This document shows, one piece after another, positions 31,700 to 39,985 of a stretch of 40,078 nucleotides of DNA. Below the pieces are notes generated by a model, which was given only the letters and a program-made list of their open reading frames with translations, was not told where the DNA came from and did not search any database. The stretch comes from Chlamydiota bacterium. Lineage in GTDB: Bacteria > Chlamydiota > Chlamydiia > Chlamydiales > SM23-39. The stretch spans positions 1 to 40,078 of the forward strand of contig JACRNF010000007.1 in assembly GCA_016219355.1 (NCBI GenBank), in the 5' to 3' direction. Within the stretch, counting starts at the first letter, position 1; every line of letters starts with the position of its first letter. The position numbers and the translations under genes are program-made.

Positions 31700-33133
31700 A
31701 TGCACCAATCACCCTTTATCGGCCGTGAAGCCGAAATGGAAAGACTTAATGGGCTTTTAAAGAAGAAAAGCGCCAGTTTAGTGGTAGTTCGTGGACGTCG
31801 AAGAATTGGGAAAAGCAGGCTTCTTACTGAATTTGGTAAAGAAATGAAGAGTTTCTTCTTCACGGGCACTCCGCCAAGTCGCAAAACAACAGCCCAATTA
31901 CAGCGTGATGAGTTTGCTCGTCAGTTAGCAAGAGGAGGCATCCCGAGTGTTCATCCCGATGATTGGGGTAATATGTTTTGGCATCTTTCAAAACATACTG
32001 ATAAAGGACGTATTCTCATTGTATTTGACGAAATCTCCTGGATGGGAAACAAGGATTCAGAATTTTTAGGAAAGTTAAAAAATTGTTGGGATATGTACTT
32101 TTGCAAAAATCCACAGTTGATTCTCATCTTATGCGGATCAATTTCTTCTTGGATTGAAGAAAATATTCTAAGCAGCACAGGATTTGTCGGCAGAATTACA
32201 ATTGATTTGGTTCTAGAAGAGCTCCCTTTGAATATTTGCAATGCTTTTTGGTATCCCAAAGAAAAAAGAATCTCTTCCTATGAAAAATTCAAACTTCTCT
32301 CTATTACTGGAGGTGTACCTCTCTATTTAGAACAAATTAGGCCAGATTTGCCGGCTGAACAAAATATCCGAGATTTATGTTTCATAAGAGGTGGTCTGCT
32401 CGTTAGAGAGTTTGAGGAAATATTTTCGGATATTTTTTCTCGCAGTATCGCTTCACATCGAGCAATCATCAACTATTTAGCAGATGGACCCAAAGAGTTC
32501 GCACAAATTTGTAAGGGATTAGGGAAGAATCAGGGGGGTGTGTATAGCAAACATTTAGATGAATTAGTTAAAGCAGGATTTGTGCAAAGAGATTTCGCTT
32601 GGCATTTAAAAAGTGGAAAAGTGAGCAAGTTGAGTCGATATAGACTTAGTGATAACTATCTCAGGTTTTATCTAAAGTATATTGCTCCCAATCAAGCAAA
32701 AATTGATAAGGGAGGCTTCTCGAATTTGATGTTAGCTAATTTATTTGGGTGGGAGGGCGTCATGGGGCTGCAATTCGAGAACCTTGTAACGCATAACCGG
32801 AAGATCCTCTGGAAAATGATAGGAATACCCTCTGAAGAAATCGTGATGGATGGACCTTTTTTCCAAACTTCAACTGCGAGACAAGCCGGATGTCAAATCG
32901 ACTACATGGTTCAGACACGCTTCAATACCCTTTACATTTGCGAGATCAAATTTGCTAAAAATCCTATAGGGCCTCGAGTGATTGAAGAAATGGATGAAAA
33001 AACAAAACGGCTTAAAGTTCCCAAGCGATTTTCAATTAGACCCGTGCTTATTCATGTGAATGGTGTGGAAGATAGTGTTTTGGATCAAGGGTACTTTGAC
33101 AAGGTTATCGACTTTGGTCAGCTTTTAGAATAA
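31700..33133 (+). CDS. AAA ATPase with C-terminal PD-(D/E)XK-like domain (DUF234 type)
   Basis: A 477-residue protein of the archaeal-type ATPase group. It starts with FIGREAEMERLNGLL, the usual lead-in. Walker A is GRRRIGKS (32-39) and Walker B ILIVFDE (105-111). A sensor-like region CGSISSWIEE follows. Then come a winged-helix segment around 250-310 (YLADGPKEFAQICKGLGKNQGG), a C-terminal DUF234-like domain, and a nuclease-type core with Asp401 (QIDYM) and Glu415-Ile-Lys417 (CEIKF). The fused arrangement suggests a DNA-acting, possibly self-regulating or defence-type protein; its biochemical role is not established for the family as far as I know. Such genes are common in archaea and patchy in bacteria, consistent with transfer. 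It interrupts the lpxC-lnt order and converges with lnt. Confidence 0.85.
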   Translation: MHQSPFIGREAEMERLNGLLKKKSASLVVVRGRRRIGKSRLLTEFGKEMKSFFFTGTPPSRKTTAQLQRDEFARQLARGGIPSVHPDDWGNMFWHLSKHTDKGRILIVFDEISWMGNKDSEFLGKLKNCWDMYFCKNPQLILILCGSISSWIEENILSSTGFVGRITIDLVLEELPLNICNAFWYPKEKRISSYEKFKLLSITGGVPLYLEQIRPDLPAEQNIRDLCFIRGGLLVREFEEIFSDIFSRSIASHRAIINYLADGPKEFAQICKGLGKNQGGVYSKHLDELVKAGFVQRDFAWHLKSGKVSKLSRYRLSDNYLRFYLKYIAPNQAKIDKGGFSNLMLANLFGWEGVMGLQFENLVTHNRKILWKMIGIPSEEIVMDGPFFQTSTARQAGCQIDYMVQTRFNTLYICEIKFAKNPIGPRVIEEMDEKTKRLKVPKRFSIRPVLIHVNGVEDSVLDQGYFDKVIDFGQLLE

Positions 33134-33184
33134 TTTTATAGCGGTTAATAAAAAAATATTTTACTGATTTTTTGGCAATTGTTT

Positions 33185-34825
33185 TTAAAATTTTTTTTTC
33201 TTGGAAAAGCTTCTCAAGATAATATAAAGCGCCAAGAAAAAAAAGCTAAGCCCTAGAACAAAAAAATCTCCCCAAACAAGATACAAAGTTGCAAAATTAT
33301 ATTTAGGGACTAGGGCATGCAACCCCCTTGCCTCATTTTCATTATCAATTGATTTGATAGTCCTTCCCAAACAATCTACAGCAGAGGTAACTGCCGTATT
33401 GCAAGATCTAACCAAAGGGGCCCCATTTTCAACCGCTCTTAAAATGGCATGGTTAAATTGCTGTTTATAAAGTTTTGAGTTATGAAACCATGCGTCGTTC
33501 GTAACATTTACTAAAAGCTCTCCCCCTTTTAATCTCCCTTGCCTGATCAAATAGCCGTATGTTTCTTCATAGCAAACACTAACGGCAAGAGAGTTCTTTT
33601 TAGAAAAAACTTTGGGTTCTTTTCCATTGGTAAAAGCCGCCGAAATACCATATTTTTCTTTAGCCAAGTTCTTAATCCATTCCAAAGGAAAATATTCCGC
33701 AACGGGAACTAGTACTCTTTTATCATATCTTTGGGTAAGTTCATTCGGAGAAAAATAAAAAGCAGAATTAAAATATTCATTTTTTTGTTTTTTTGCATAG
33801 TCAAGACCAATAACTACTTCAGCTTGATAAAAATTAGCTAAGGCTTTCGCAAAAAAACTATTAGAAGCAAAAAAAGCATTGTTTCTTTCTTGAACAAAAG
33901 GCTCTTCAATTGGTAAAGAGGCTCTGTCAAAATATTCTTCGCAAATTCTTTTTGCAAGCTCATATGGATAAAAACACACCTCCGCGCCGCCTGGCAAAGC
34001 TGACTCCGGCAAAACAATTAAATCAACTTTAGATTTAGCCTCATTTTGGATCATTTGAAAGATTCTTTCCCACTGAACTATAGGAGAAATAAAATCTTTA
34101 AAATAGTTTTCCATGGGAGCTTTTTGCTCAGGTAAAAGAGCCGTTTGCACTAAAATTACCGATAAGCTTTCAGATTGCTCAATTTTTTTTTCATGCCAGG
34201 TTTCATGCAAAAAGCCAAAAAAATAAGGAAAAATAGCGGCTATACCCCAAAACAGTGCATATCTTTTGGATTTTTCTAACGCCTTAAACCCTAGCAAATT
34301 GGTCAAAAGGACCCAAAAACTTAAAAAATAGACCCCTCCAATTGCGGCAAGCTGCATGGGAATATGATGCCAGCTTAAAGTTAGACCGATGGGATTAAAT
34401 GAAAAACCGCACATGAAAAAAAGGCGGGACCATTCTAATATTACCAAAATGGCAGATCCTGCCATGAGTGACAAAAAAGAGCTCTTTTTTTTAATAAAAA
34501 ATGAGCTGAGGGCAAATTGCAAAGCTAAAAAAATAGCCATTCCGACATATGCTATTAAAATGAAATTTCCTTGGTATTTGGTAGAGGTGAGCCATGAGAG
34601 TTGAAATAACTGAACGAAAAAATACCAAGCAAAAAAAAGGTAAAAAACTTTTTTTTGAAATTTAACATCTGTTGCCCCTTTAAAAAAAAGAGCGTACCCG
34701 ATAAAAGAGGCAAAAAAAGTTAAAAAAGGGCTCCAGGCCTTTTGTCCAAAGGCCACGATAACAAAACTGATTGCTAAAAGAAAAAAAGGATTGTAATAAA
34801 AATGAGCAATCCCTTTTTTAGTCAT
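33185..34825 (-). CDS. lnt: Apolipoprotein N-acyltransferase
   Basis: An inner-membrane enzyme that adds the third acyl chain to the N-terminal Cys of lipoproteins. About six hydrophobic helices in the first 200 residues are followed by a periplasmic nitrilase-like domain and a final TM helix. The catalytic triad candidates are the Glu of VLPESALPGG, the Lys of RYDKRVLVPVAEYFPLE and the Cys of SVCYEETYG. The start chosen, ATG 34825 (MTKKGIAHF), overlaps the stop of the DoxX gene by 8 bp, suggesting coupling. An in-frame ATG at 34855 would add ten residues, and neither has a clear RBS. In Chlamydia this gene (CT534, cutE) adjoins lpxC. Confidence 0.95.
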   Translation of the reverse strand: MTKKGIAHFYYNPFFLLAISFVIVAFGQKAWSPFLTFFASFIGYALFFKGATDVKFQKKVFYLFFAWYFFVQLFQLSWLTSTKYQGNFILIAYVGMAIFLALQFALSSFFIKKKSSFLSLMAGSAILVILEWSRLFFMCGFSFNPIGLTLSWHHIPMQLAAIGGVYFLSFWVLLTNLLGFKALEKSKRYALFWGIAAIFPYFFGFLHETWHEKKIEQSESLSVILVQTALLPEQKAPMENYFKDFISPIVQWERIFQMIQNEAKSKVDLIVLPESALPGGAEVCFYPYELAKRICEEYFDRASLPIEEPFVQERNNAFFASNSFFAKALANFYQAEVVIGLDYAKKQKNEYFNSAFYFSPNELTQRYDKRVLVPVAEYFPLEWIKNLAKEKYGISAAFTNGKEPKVFSKKNSLAVSVCYEETYGYLIRQGRLKGGELLVNVTNDAWFHNSKLYKQQFNHAILRAVENGAPLVRSCNTAVTSAVDCLGRTIKSIDNENEARGLHALVPKYNFATLYLVWGDFFVLGLSFFFLALYIILRSFSKKKKF

Positions 34826-35294
34826 TTTTGGAAGGCGGCAAGCTAAACATTTCATTTAATTTTACACCAAAAACACTTATAAAGAAAAGGCCTCCCAAGA
34901 TCGCCAGATTTTTCAAAAATAGCACACCCTGCATCTCTCTTTTAGCTCCATCCAAAAACCAAAAGGGATGAAGTAAAAAAGTTGTCGGCAATAAAATTAA
35001 TATTATTAAAATAGCTCCAAGCTTGGGCTTAATGCCAAAAAATATTAAAAGTCCTCCAACAAGCTCGAATATGGTCATAACAATTAAAATCTCTTGAGAC
35101 CATGCAATCAAATTAGCAAACCCGGCTTGAAAAGTTACAGAAAAGCTAATATAGCTTTGCCAATCATAAAAAAGATTGACCAGCCCATTTTGGGTTTCTT
35201 GCCAATGAAAAATTTTATTTATAGCCGAAAGAATAAATAAAATGCTAATGAAAATCCTACCAAAAAAAAGAGTTGTCTTTTTCAAACTTTCCAT
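34818..35294 (-). CDS. DoxX-family membrane protein
   Basis: A 158-residue protein with four hydrophobic helices. The first (FFGRIFISILFILSAINKIF) carries the DoxX pattern of R..L...F...G..K. Then come ELVGGLLIFFGIKPKLGAIL and the C-terminal FLKNLAILGGLFFI. DoxX-like proteins are linked to redox or sulfur metabolism in some bacteria, but function here is unknown. It is cotranscribed with lnt (overlap) and divergent from the methyltransferase gene 81 bp away. Confidence 0.85.
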   Translation of the reverse strand: MESLKKTTLFFGRIFISILFILSAINKIFHWQETQNGLVNLFYDWQSYISFSVTFQAGFANLIAWSQEILIVMTIFELVGGLLIFFGIKPKLGAILIILILLPTTFLLHPFWFLDGAKREMQGVLFLKNLAILGGLFFISVFGVKLNEMFSLPPSKND

Positions 35295-35375
35295 ACTATA
35301 CCTTTAAGATCTTTAAACTTTAGTTTGACATAAGGTTCTTTATTTTTCTATCCAAACCTGTTAAAATCTTTGAAT

Positions 35376-36497
35376 ATGAAAATACCATTTCGCGATCATC
35401 ACATTATCTTAATTTTAAAAAATTATGAGGAACAAAATAATCCTCTAGATGTTTTTTTATCCAATTATTTTAAAAATAACAAGGCAATTGGTTCTAAAGA
35501 TCGAAGTTTTATTTGCGAAAATATCTATACGATGATTCGTTATAGAGCCCTTTTAGATCATTTATCTTCAAAGCCCACTTCTTGGGAAAAAAGATTGGAA
35601 GCTTTACAAAAACATAATTTAGAAAAATATAAAGAAGATGAAACCATACCATTAAATATAAGGGTCTCGTTTCCCAAAGATTATTTTGAACTTATCTTAA
35701 ACTCAGCCCTAGAAAAAGTTAAAGAGTTTTGCCAAATCAGTAATACACCTGCCCCTACAACGATTAGAGTAAATCTTTTAAAAATTTCTAGAGATGGCTT
35801 ATTTGACAAACTATCGCAAAAATTTGAGATTAAAAAAGGGATTCATTCCGATACAGCCATAATTTTTTTAAAAAGAATAAATTTCTTTGCGTTAGAAGAG
35901 TTTAAAGAAGGGCTTTTTGAGATCCAAGATGAAGGAAGTCAATTGATCAGCTCTTTAGTTAGTCCTAAAGAAAAAGATCAAATTTTAGATTATTGTGCTG
36001 GAGCGGGAGGAAAAACGTTAGCTTTTGCCCCTAGCTTAAAAAATCAAGGACAGATCTATTTACATGATGTTCGGGACTTTGCTTTGCTCCAGGCCAAGAA
36101 AAGATTAAAAAGGGCCGGCATCCAAAATGGGCAAATAAAAAATTCAAATGAGCTGAATCTTTTAAAAAATAAAATGGATTGGGTGTTATTAGACGTCCCT
36201 TGCTCAGGCTCCGGCACTTTAAGAAGAAACCCTGACATGAAGTGGAAATTTAACAAAGATTCTTTTTTGAAGCTTTTGGATCTGCAAAAAGAGATTTTTA
36301 AAAATGGGCTACAATATTTAAAAAAAGAGGGCTTCATCGTTTACACAACTTGTTCTATTCTTAAAGAAGAAAATGAGAACCAAGTTCAATATTTCATCAA
36401 TACTTATAACTTAAAACTTGTTAAGCAAACAGGCTGGCTTCCTGAAGAAAACGGAATGGACGGTTTTTTTGGAGCAGTCTTTGAGTTTAATAAATAG
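35376..36497 (+). CDS. RsmB/NOP2-family RNA cytosine-5 methyltransferase
   Basis: A 373-residue SAM-dependent enzyme. An N-terminal NusB-like helical part (FLSNYFKNNKAIGSKDRSF) is followed by a short RNA-binding segment and the Rossmann methyltransferase core. SAM motif I is DYCAGAGGKT, the first catalytic-type Cys sits in LDVPCSGSGTLRRNPD, and the nucleophile is in YTTCSI. This two-Cys arrangement is typical of m5C enzymes acting on 16S rRNA (RsmB/Fmu). Which nucleotide is modified cannot be read from sequence. ATG 35376 is preferred over an in-frame TTG two codons upstream. The MITE starts 23 bp after its stop. Confidence 0.92.
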   Translation: MKIPFRDHHIILILKNYEEQNNPLDVFLSNYFKNNKAIGSKDRSFICENIYTMIRYRALLDHLSSKPTSWEKRLEALQKHNLEKYKEDETIPLNIRVSFPKDYFELILNSALEKVKEFCQISNTPAPTTIRVNLLKISRDGLFDKLSQKFEIKKGIHSDTAIIFLKRINFFALEEFKEGLFEIQDEGSQLISSLVSPKEKDQILDYCAGAGGKTLAFAPSLKNQGQIYLHDVRDFALLQAKKRLKRAGIQNGQIKNSNELNLLKNKMDWVLLDVPCSGSGTLRRNPDMKWKFNKDSFLKLLDLQKEIFKNGLQYLKKEGFIVYTTCSILKEENENQVQYFINTYNLKLVKQTGWLPEENGMDGFFGAVFEFNK

Positions 36498-36520
36498 AAC
36501 AGATTTTAGGCTTGATTATT

Positions 36521-36685
36521 AACCTCAGTTTTGGGTTTCTTCCCTCGGAATCAGCTAAAGTTTTTGAGGAGTTTGGTTTCTTTTTTTTGAAGAAAATAGA
36601 CAAAGCGTCTATTTCTAAAAAAAAAAGAAATCAAAATTGCAAAAAGATTGCTGATTCTGAGTGGATTAAACTCAAAACTGAGGTT
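36521..36685. mobile_element. MITE-like palindromic element, copy 2
   Basis: 165 bp, identical to 41-205 except at 36559. Same terminal inverted repeats, here flanked by the direct repeat ATT (36518-36520 and 36686-36688). The different target duplication shows an independent insertion rather than a segmental duplication. The near identity suggests recent movement or gene conversion. Confidence 0.88.
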
Positions 36686-36782
36686 ATTAAGCACTTATAT
36701 CTCTTAAAAACGAAAACAATTGACAACCCGCATCTTATAAATCCATCAGTTTAAACTTATTATTATTATCATAATAATTTTA

Positions 36783-36811
36783 TTGTTGCTAAGCAAATAA
36801 TTTGTTATAAT
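36783..36811 (+). promoter_or_regulatory. Predicted sigma70 promoter of the 173-residue orphan
   Basis: -35 TTGTTG (36783-36788), exactly 17 bp, -10 TATAAT (36806-36811, perfect). Predicted transcription start is about 36818, inside the palindrome that follows. Confidence 0.65.
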
Positions 36812-36815
36812 TTCA

Positions 36816-36840
36816 ATCAAGCTATTATAAATAGCTTGAT
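36816..36840. promoter_or_regulatory. 11-bp inverted repeat at the transcription start
   Basis: Perfect arms ATCAAGCTATT (36816-36826) and AATAGCTTGAT (36830-36840) flank an ATA centre. It begins 4 bp after the -10 box and covers the predicted +1. It could be an operator or a 5' stem-loop of the transcript. Confidence 0.6.
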
Positions 36841-36873
36841 GTATTAAATAATTAATTTAAAAGAAGAAAATTT

Positions 36874-37395
36874 ATGGCAGCAGTCGCAAGAACCACAGTT
36901 ATAAACCCCATCGTATGTGCCAAAGGCGATAGCGAAATCAACTTAAATGGGAAAAATTGTGAGGCGATGAAAGCCTTAGTAAAAAAAATTAAAGAATCGA
37001 TGAGGACTAATTCAGTATTCGCCGCTGTTGGAATTGGAGATAAAGTTAATACATACGTTATTGAGAGTGTTGACCCAAGTAACGCATCCATTATAATCAT
37101 AAAATGTGTTTATAAAAAAACTCTATTAATAGAATCTCCTTCAGATACCAAATCCAATCCAGATTTCAATTCTAAGCAAGCGTATTACTTTAGTGATATA
37201 TACGATAAAGGTGAAACATCAACATTAAATGTTTCTGATTTAGTATGTTTACAAGTCCGTTCTATCTTTCCAAAAAACAGCATAAAACCTGATCCCGATA
37301 GCTATCATATTTGGATTCCATATGATTCCAAAGTACCAATGATATTGAAAGAGGAAGAAGAAATGGGCGAATATGTGATGGTGTCTAGAGTTTAA
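36874..37395 (+). CDS. Orphan 173-residue protein, unknown function
   Basis: A soluble protein with no recognised domain, no signal peptide and no TM helix. The N-terminus (MAAVARTTVINPIVCAKGDS) is followed by an alpha/beta-like part and an acidic end (LKEEEEMGEY). Expression signals are unusually complete: promoter TTGTTG-17-TATAAT, a palindrome at the start site, an A/G-rich leader (AAAGAAGAAAA) before the ATG, and a strong terminator just after the stop. That suggests a well-expressed single-gene unit. Flanked by a MITE and an unrelated convergent gene, it may be lineage-specific. Confidence 0.7.
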   Translation: MAAVARTTVINPIVCAKGDSEINLNGKNCEAMKALVKKIKESMRTNSVFAAVGIGDKVNTYVIESVDPSNASIIIIKCVYKKTLLIESPSDTKSNPDFNSKQAYYFSDIYDKGETSTLNVSDLVCLQVRSIFPKNSIKPDPDSYHIWIPYDSKVPMILKEEEEMGEYVMVSRV

Positions 37396-37400
37396 AAATT

Positions 37401-37439
37401 AAAAGCAGCTTTTCCTCTAAAAAGAAAAGCTGCTTTTTT
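37401..37439. terminator. Bidirectional rho-independent terminator
   Basis: A 14-bp stem, AAAAGCAGCTTTTC (37401-37414) with GAAAAGCTGCTTTT (37424-37437), and a 9-nt loop. It ends in a T-run on the plus strand and a matching T-run on the minus strand. It serves both the 173-residue orphan (+) and the convergent P-loop gene (-). Confidence 0.92.
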
Positions 37440-37445
37440 AATAAT

Positions 37446-38462
37446 CTACAAATTAGATACAGCCTTTTCTAGTTCCAAATGAAGAGCTTCAATATCTTCT
37501 TTTTTCCAATCTTTGCTTCGGACAAAAGTGGTTTTATCTTGTCTATTGTCTAGTCTTGCGCATGGTAAATAATAAACTGTTCCATGGCTTTCTACCTTAA
37601 TTGAATTAGGTCTATCGGAAATTGTTAATAAATAATCAATATCGTCGCATCCATACTCCGAGTACATCACCGCAAGAGGAACCGAATGGGCCAAGCTTGA
37701 TCCCGGATTAGCAGGGTCTCTTCTTTCATAATTTTTTCTTCGTGACTCTTCTGCTGTTACCCAGATATATAATATAGAGGCTTTTTCCAAAATTTTAGGA
37801 TGCAAAAGAGAAAAGGCAAATTGATATCCGTAAGGAGATATTAAAGGAAAAGTAGAATCGGCAGCTCCGCCGCGAGAAAATTCAATGACCAACGTTTTTC
37901 CTTCAAATCCTTTATTAACAAAATCTATCTTTTCCTGAAGCACTTTTTGTGCATCCGGCTCAATTGCTTTAGCAATCTCTGAGCGAAGATTTTTATCCAT
38001 GTTTTTAAATACCGGCTCAATTTTTAATTTTTCTCTTGCATTATCAAATCTCTCTAAGATCCATTCTCCGGCAGAAAGGGCTTGAGGAACATGTTGTGAA
38101 ATCAAGTCTTCGTAATCTTCATTGAGCAAATATATTAATGTTCCCCAATCTTTTGCATTACGAAAAGTAACGTTGGGAGCTAAAAAAAAGGTCCCTTCAA
38201 TTCCTCTTTTAGTTTCTTCATCAGAAATTCTTCGCATTAAATGGACGAAAGGAAAATCATCTAGTTCAATCATTTCTTTGATCTTAAAATTATTTAAACA
38301 ATCTTCCTTAGAATAAGAGTTTAAAAATTTTCTTACTTCAGATTTTCCCGAAGCGGGAAGAGCTAAAAGCAATAAAACATCGATAGGTTTTTTGGAGCCT
38401 AAATCTGCGCTCATGTTGAACATATACGCGATGGCTACAATAAACGAAACAAACTTAAACAT
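37446..38462 (-). CDS. P-loop NTPase/kinase-like protein with hydrophobic N-terminus
   Basis: A 338-residue protein. The P-loop ALPASGKS (34-41) follows a hydrophobic strand (IDVLLLLALP), as in small-molecule or nucleotide kinases. Later segments such as KTLVIEFSRGGA and ASILYIWVTAEESRRKNYERR look like a Walker-B-like strand and a lid rich in arginines. Residues 1-17 (MFKFVSFIVAIAYMFNM) are hydrophobic. Starting at Met17 would give a plain cytosolic kinase, but the ATG at 38462 has the good RBS (GAGG, 7 nt spacing) and Met17 has none. The hydrophobic start is therefore probably real: a signal peptide or an anchor. Substrate unknown. It shares a bidirectional terminator with the gene to its left. 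Confidence 0.7.
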   Translation of the reverse strand: MFKFVSFIVAIAYMFNMSADLGSKKPIDVLLLLALPASGKSEVRKFLNSYSKEDCLNNFKIKEMIELDDFPFVHLMRRISDEETKRGIEGTFFLAPNVTFRNAKDWGTLIYLLNEDYEDLISQHVPQALSAGEWILERFDNAREKLKIEPVFKNMDKNLRSEIAKAIEPDAQKVLQEKIDFVNKGFEGKTLVIEFSRGGAADSTFPLISPYGYQFAFSLLHPKILEKASILYIWVTAEESRRKNYERRDPANPGSSLAHSVPLAVMYSEYGCDDIDYLLTISDRPNSIKVESHGTVYYLPCARLDNRQDKTTFVRSKDWKKEDIEALHLELEKAVSNL

Positions 38463-38564
38463 ATAAGTACCTCAATTTTTTTACAGTTCAAGATGCTATC
38501 AAAAAAAACTTTTTACTAAAAATTATATTTTCACTTAATAACCCTTTAGGCTAAAACCGTTTTT

Positions 38565-38573
38565 TGGTATAGT
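38565..38573 (+). promoter_or_regulatory. Extended -10 promoter of the SurA-like gene
   Basis: TGGTATAGT: TG plus TATAGT (38568-38573), 24 bp before the ATG at 38598. The -35 region (TTTAGG at 17 bp) is weak, as is common with extended -10 sites. Confidence 0.45.
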
Positions 38574-38597
38574 GTTAAAAACAAAATATATAAATCC

Positions 38598-39650
38598 ATG
38601 AAAAAGTTTCTTTCTTTATTACTGATCTTAATAACAATGAATTCGTTTGCCAACACGATGGGCAATTTTAATGGCAAGCCATATGAAAAAGACTCCAAAA
38701 TTATGATTAAGAACAGAGTGCTGGTAAAAGTTAACGATACTACAATTTCCATGGTCGATGTGATGAAGAAAATGGATATTGCTTTTTTAAGAGCTTTTCC
38801 TGATTTATCTAACTCTTCCCAAGCAAAATTTCAGTTTTATACGACCGGCTGGAGACAAATGTTAAATGAAATGGTTAATACCGAGCTTATTCTTGCCGAC
38901 GCTCAAAAAAAAGAGCTTCAAATAAATGACAGCGAAATAAGGGAAGAAATTGAAAACCGTTTTGGCCCTAACGTTATTATAACTTTGGAAAAATTAAATT
39001 TATCTTATGACGAAGCTTGGAAAATTGTTAAAAATGATATGATCGTCCAAAGAATGACTTGGTTTTATGTCCATGCCAAAGCTTTGCAAAAAGTTACTCC
39101 TGAAAGCATCAAAGAGGCCTATAAAAATTATATAATAGAAAATCCGGCAGAGGAAATTTGGGTTTATCAAGTTATCTCCATTAAAGGTGAAGAGCCGGCT
39201 TCAAAAACCTCTGCTGAAAAATTACAACTCTTATTAAAGGATGCAGTAGCCGGACCCGATTCTATTAAAGAAAAAATCGAGGATTTGGAAAAAAATCTAC
39301 CTGGAATAAAGGTGCAAATTTCCAAACTCTACACTGTCTCAAGTAAAGAAATCTCCGAGTCCAATAAACAAATATTAAGCTCTTTAAAAAATGGATTCTA
39401 CAGCGATGTTATTTCCGTGACCGGAAAAAACAAGAATACTTCAGCCCCTAGAATTTATTATTTAAAAAGTTATGAAAAAAAAGAACCCTCTTCATTTGAA
39501 GAAATGGCCAATAACTTAAAAGAACAGCTTTTAAACAAAGCGGTTGCAGAAGAAGGGAATGGTTATTTTTCAAAACTTCGCAAAACTTACAATTTTGATG
39601 AAAAAGACCTACTTGTTCCGGAAGACTATCAACCTTTTGTATTGGAATAA
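38598..39650 (+). CDS. SurA-like periplasmic chaperone/peptidyl-prolyl isomerase (CT355-like)
   Basis: A 350-residue exported protein. Signal peptide MKKFLSLLLILITMNSFAN has a cleavage site near SFA/NT. The SurA N-terminal pattern VLVKVNDTTISMVDVMKKMD is followed by LNEMVNTELILADAQKKELQ and NDSEIREEIENRFGP. A parvulin-like region at about 185-300 is poorly conserved and may not be catalytic. Likely role: folding of outer-membrane proteins. The stop overlaps the ksgA ATG (TAATG), the pairing I recall as CT355-CT354 in C. trachomatis, which supports orthology. The length agrees with an intact protein. Confidence 0.8.
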   Translation: MKKFLSLLLILITMNSFANTMGNFNGKPYEKDSKIMIKNRVLVKVNDTTISMVDVMKKMDIAFLRAFPDLSNSSQAKFQFYTTGWRQMLNEMVNTELILADAQKKELQINDSEIREEIENRFGPNVIITLEKLNLSYDEAWKIVKNDMIVQRMTWFYVHAKALQKVTPESIKEAYKNYIIENPAEEIWVYQVISIKGEEPASKTSAEKLQLLLKDAVAGPDSIKEKIEDLEKNLPGIKVQISKLYTVSSKEISESNKQILSSLKNGFYSDVISVTGKNKNTSAPRIYYLKSYEKKEPSSFEEMANNLKEQLLNKAVAEEGNGYFSKLRKTYNFDEKDLLVPEDYQPFVLE

Positions 39651-39964
39651 TGGGTTTTTATAAACCGTCAGAACTTATCAGTTTTTTAAAAGAACATAAC
39701 ATTCATCCCAAAAAGGGACTTTCTCAAAATTTTTTAATCGATGGCAACATTGTTAGAAAAATCGTGCAGGCCGCCGATGTTCATGAAGATGATTTAATAT
39801 TGGAAATTGGGCCGGGCCTCGGAGTTTTAACTCATGAGCTCTTAAAAAAGGGGAAAGTTGTTGCAGTTGAGAAAGATCGCTTTTTTGCAGAGCAGCTTTC
39901 TTTATTAAAAGATAAGAATTTACTGCAAGTTTTAATGAACACAGATCTTCACGATTTTTTATAA
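39650..39964 (+). pseudogene. ksgA: 16S rRNA dimethyladenosine transferase, truncated (5' part)
   Basis: The first 104 codons of KsgA/RsmA, the SAM-dependent enzyme that dimethylates two adjacent adenines near the 3' end of 16S rRNA. KKGLSQNFLID (21-31), SAM motif I EIGPGLG (52-58) and VAVEKDRFFAEQL are typical. After LHDFL a TAA ends the frame at 39964, where about 160 more residues are expected. The catalytic motif NLPY is not found in any plus-strand frame of the remaining 114 bp, so a single base error does not explain it. The sequence beyond appears foreign: an insertion, a rearrangement, or an assembly junction. Confidence 0.75.
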
Positions 39965-39985
39965 CCCCTAATTTTTTTGACAGTT

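Larger units (their letters stand above)
36498..36873. other. Intergenic region with MITE, promoter and palindrome
   Basis: 376 bp between the methyltransferase and the orphan gene. It holds the second MITE copy, a TA-rich stretch with repeated ATTATT/AATAAT, and the promoter plus 11-bp inverted repeat of the next gene. An 80-codon plus-strand open frame here (36512-36754) is mostly the MITE and is not credited as a gene. Confidence 0.7.

Noticed and set aside
36512-36754. 80-codon plus-strand open frame
   Set aside because: Mostly the MITE plus flanking AT-rich DNA, with a TTG start and no RBS. The openness is a property of the element rather than evidence of a gene.
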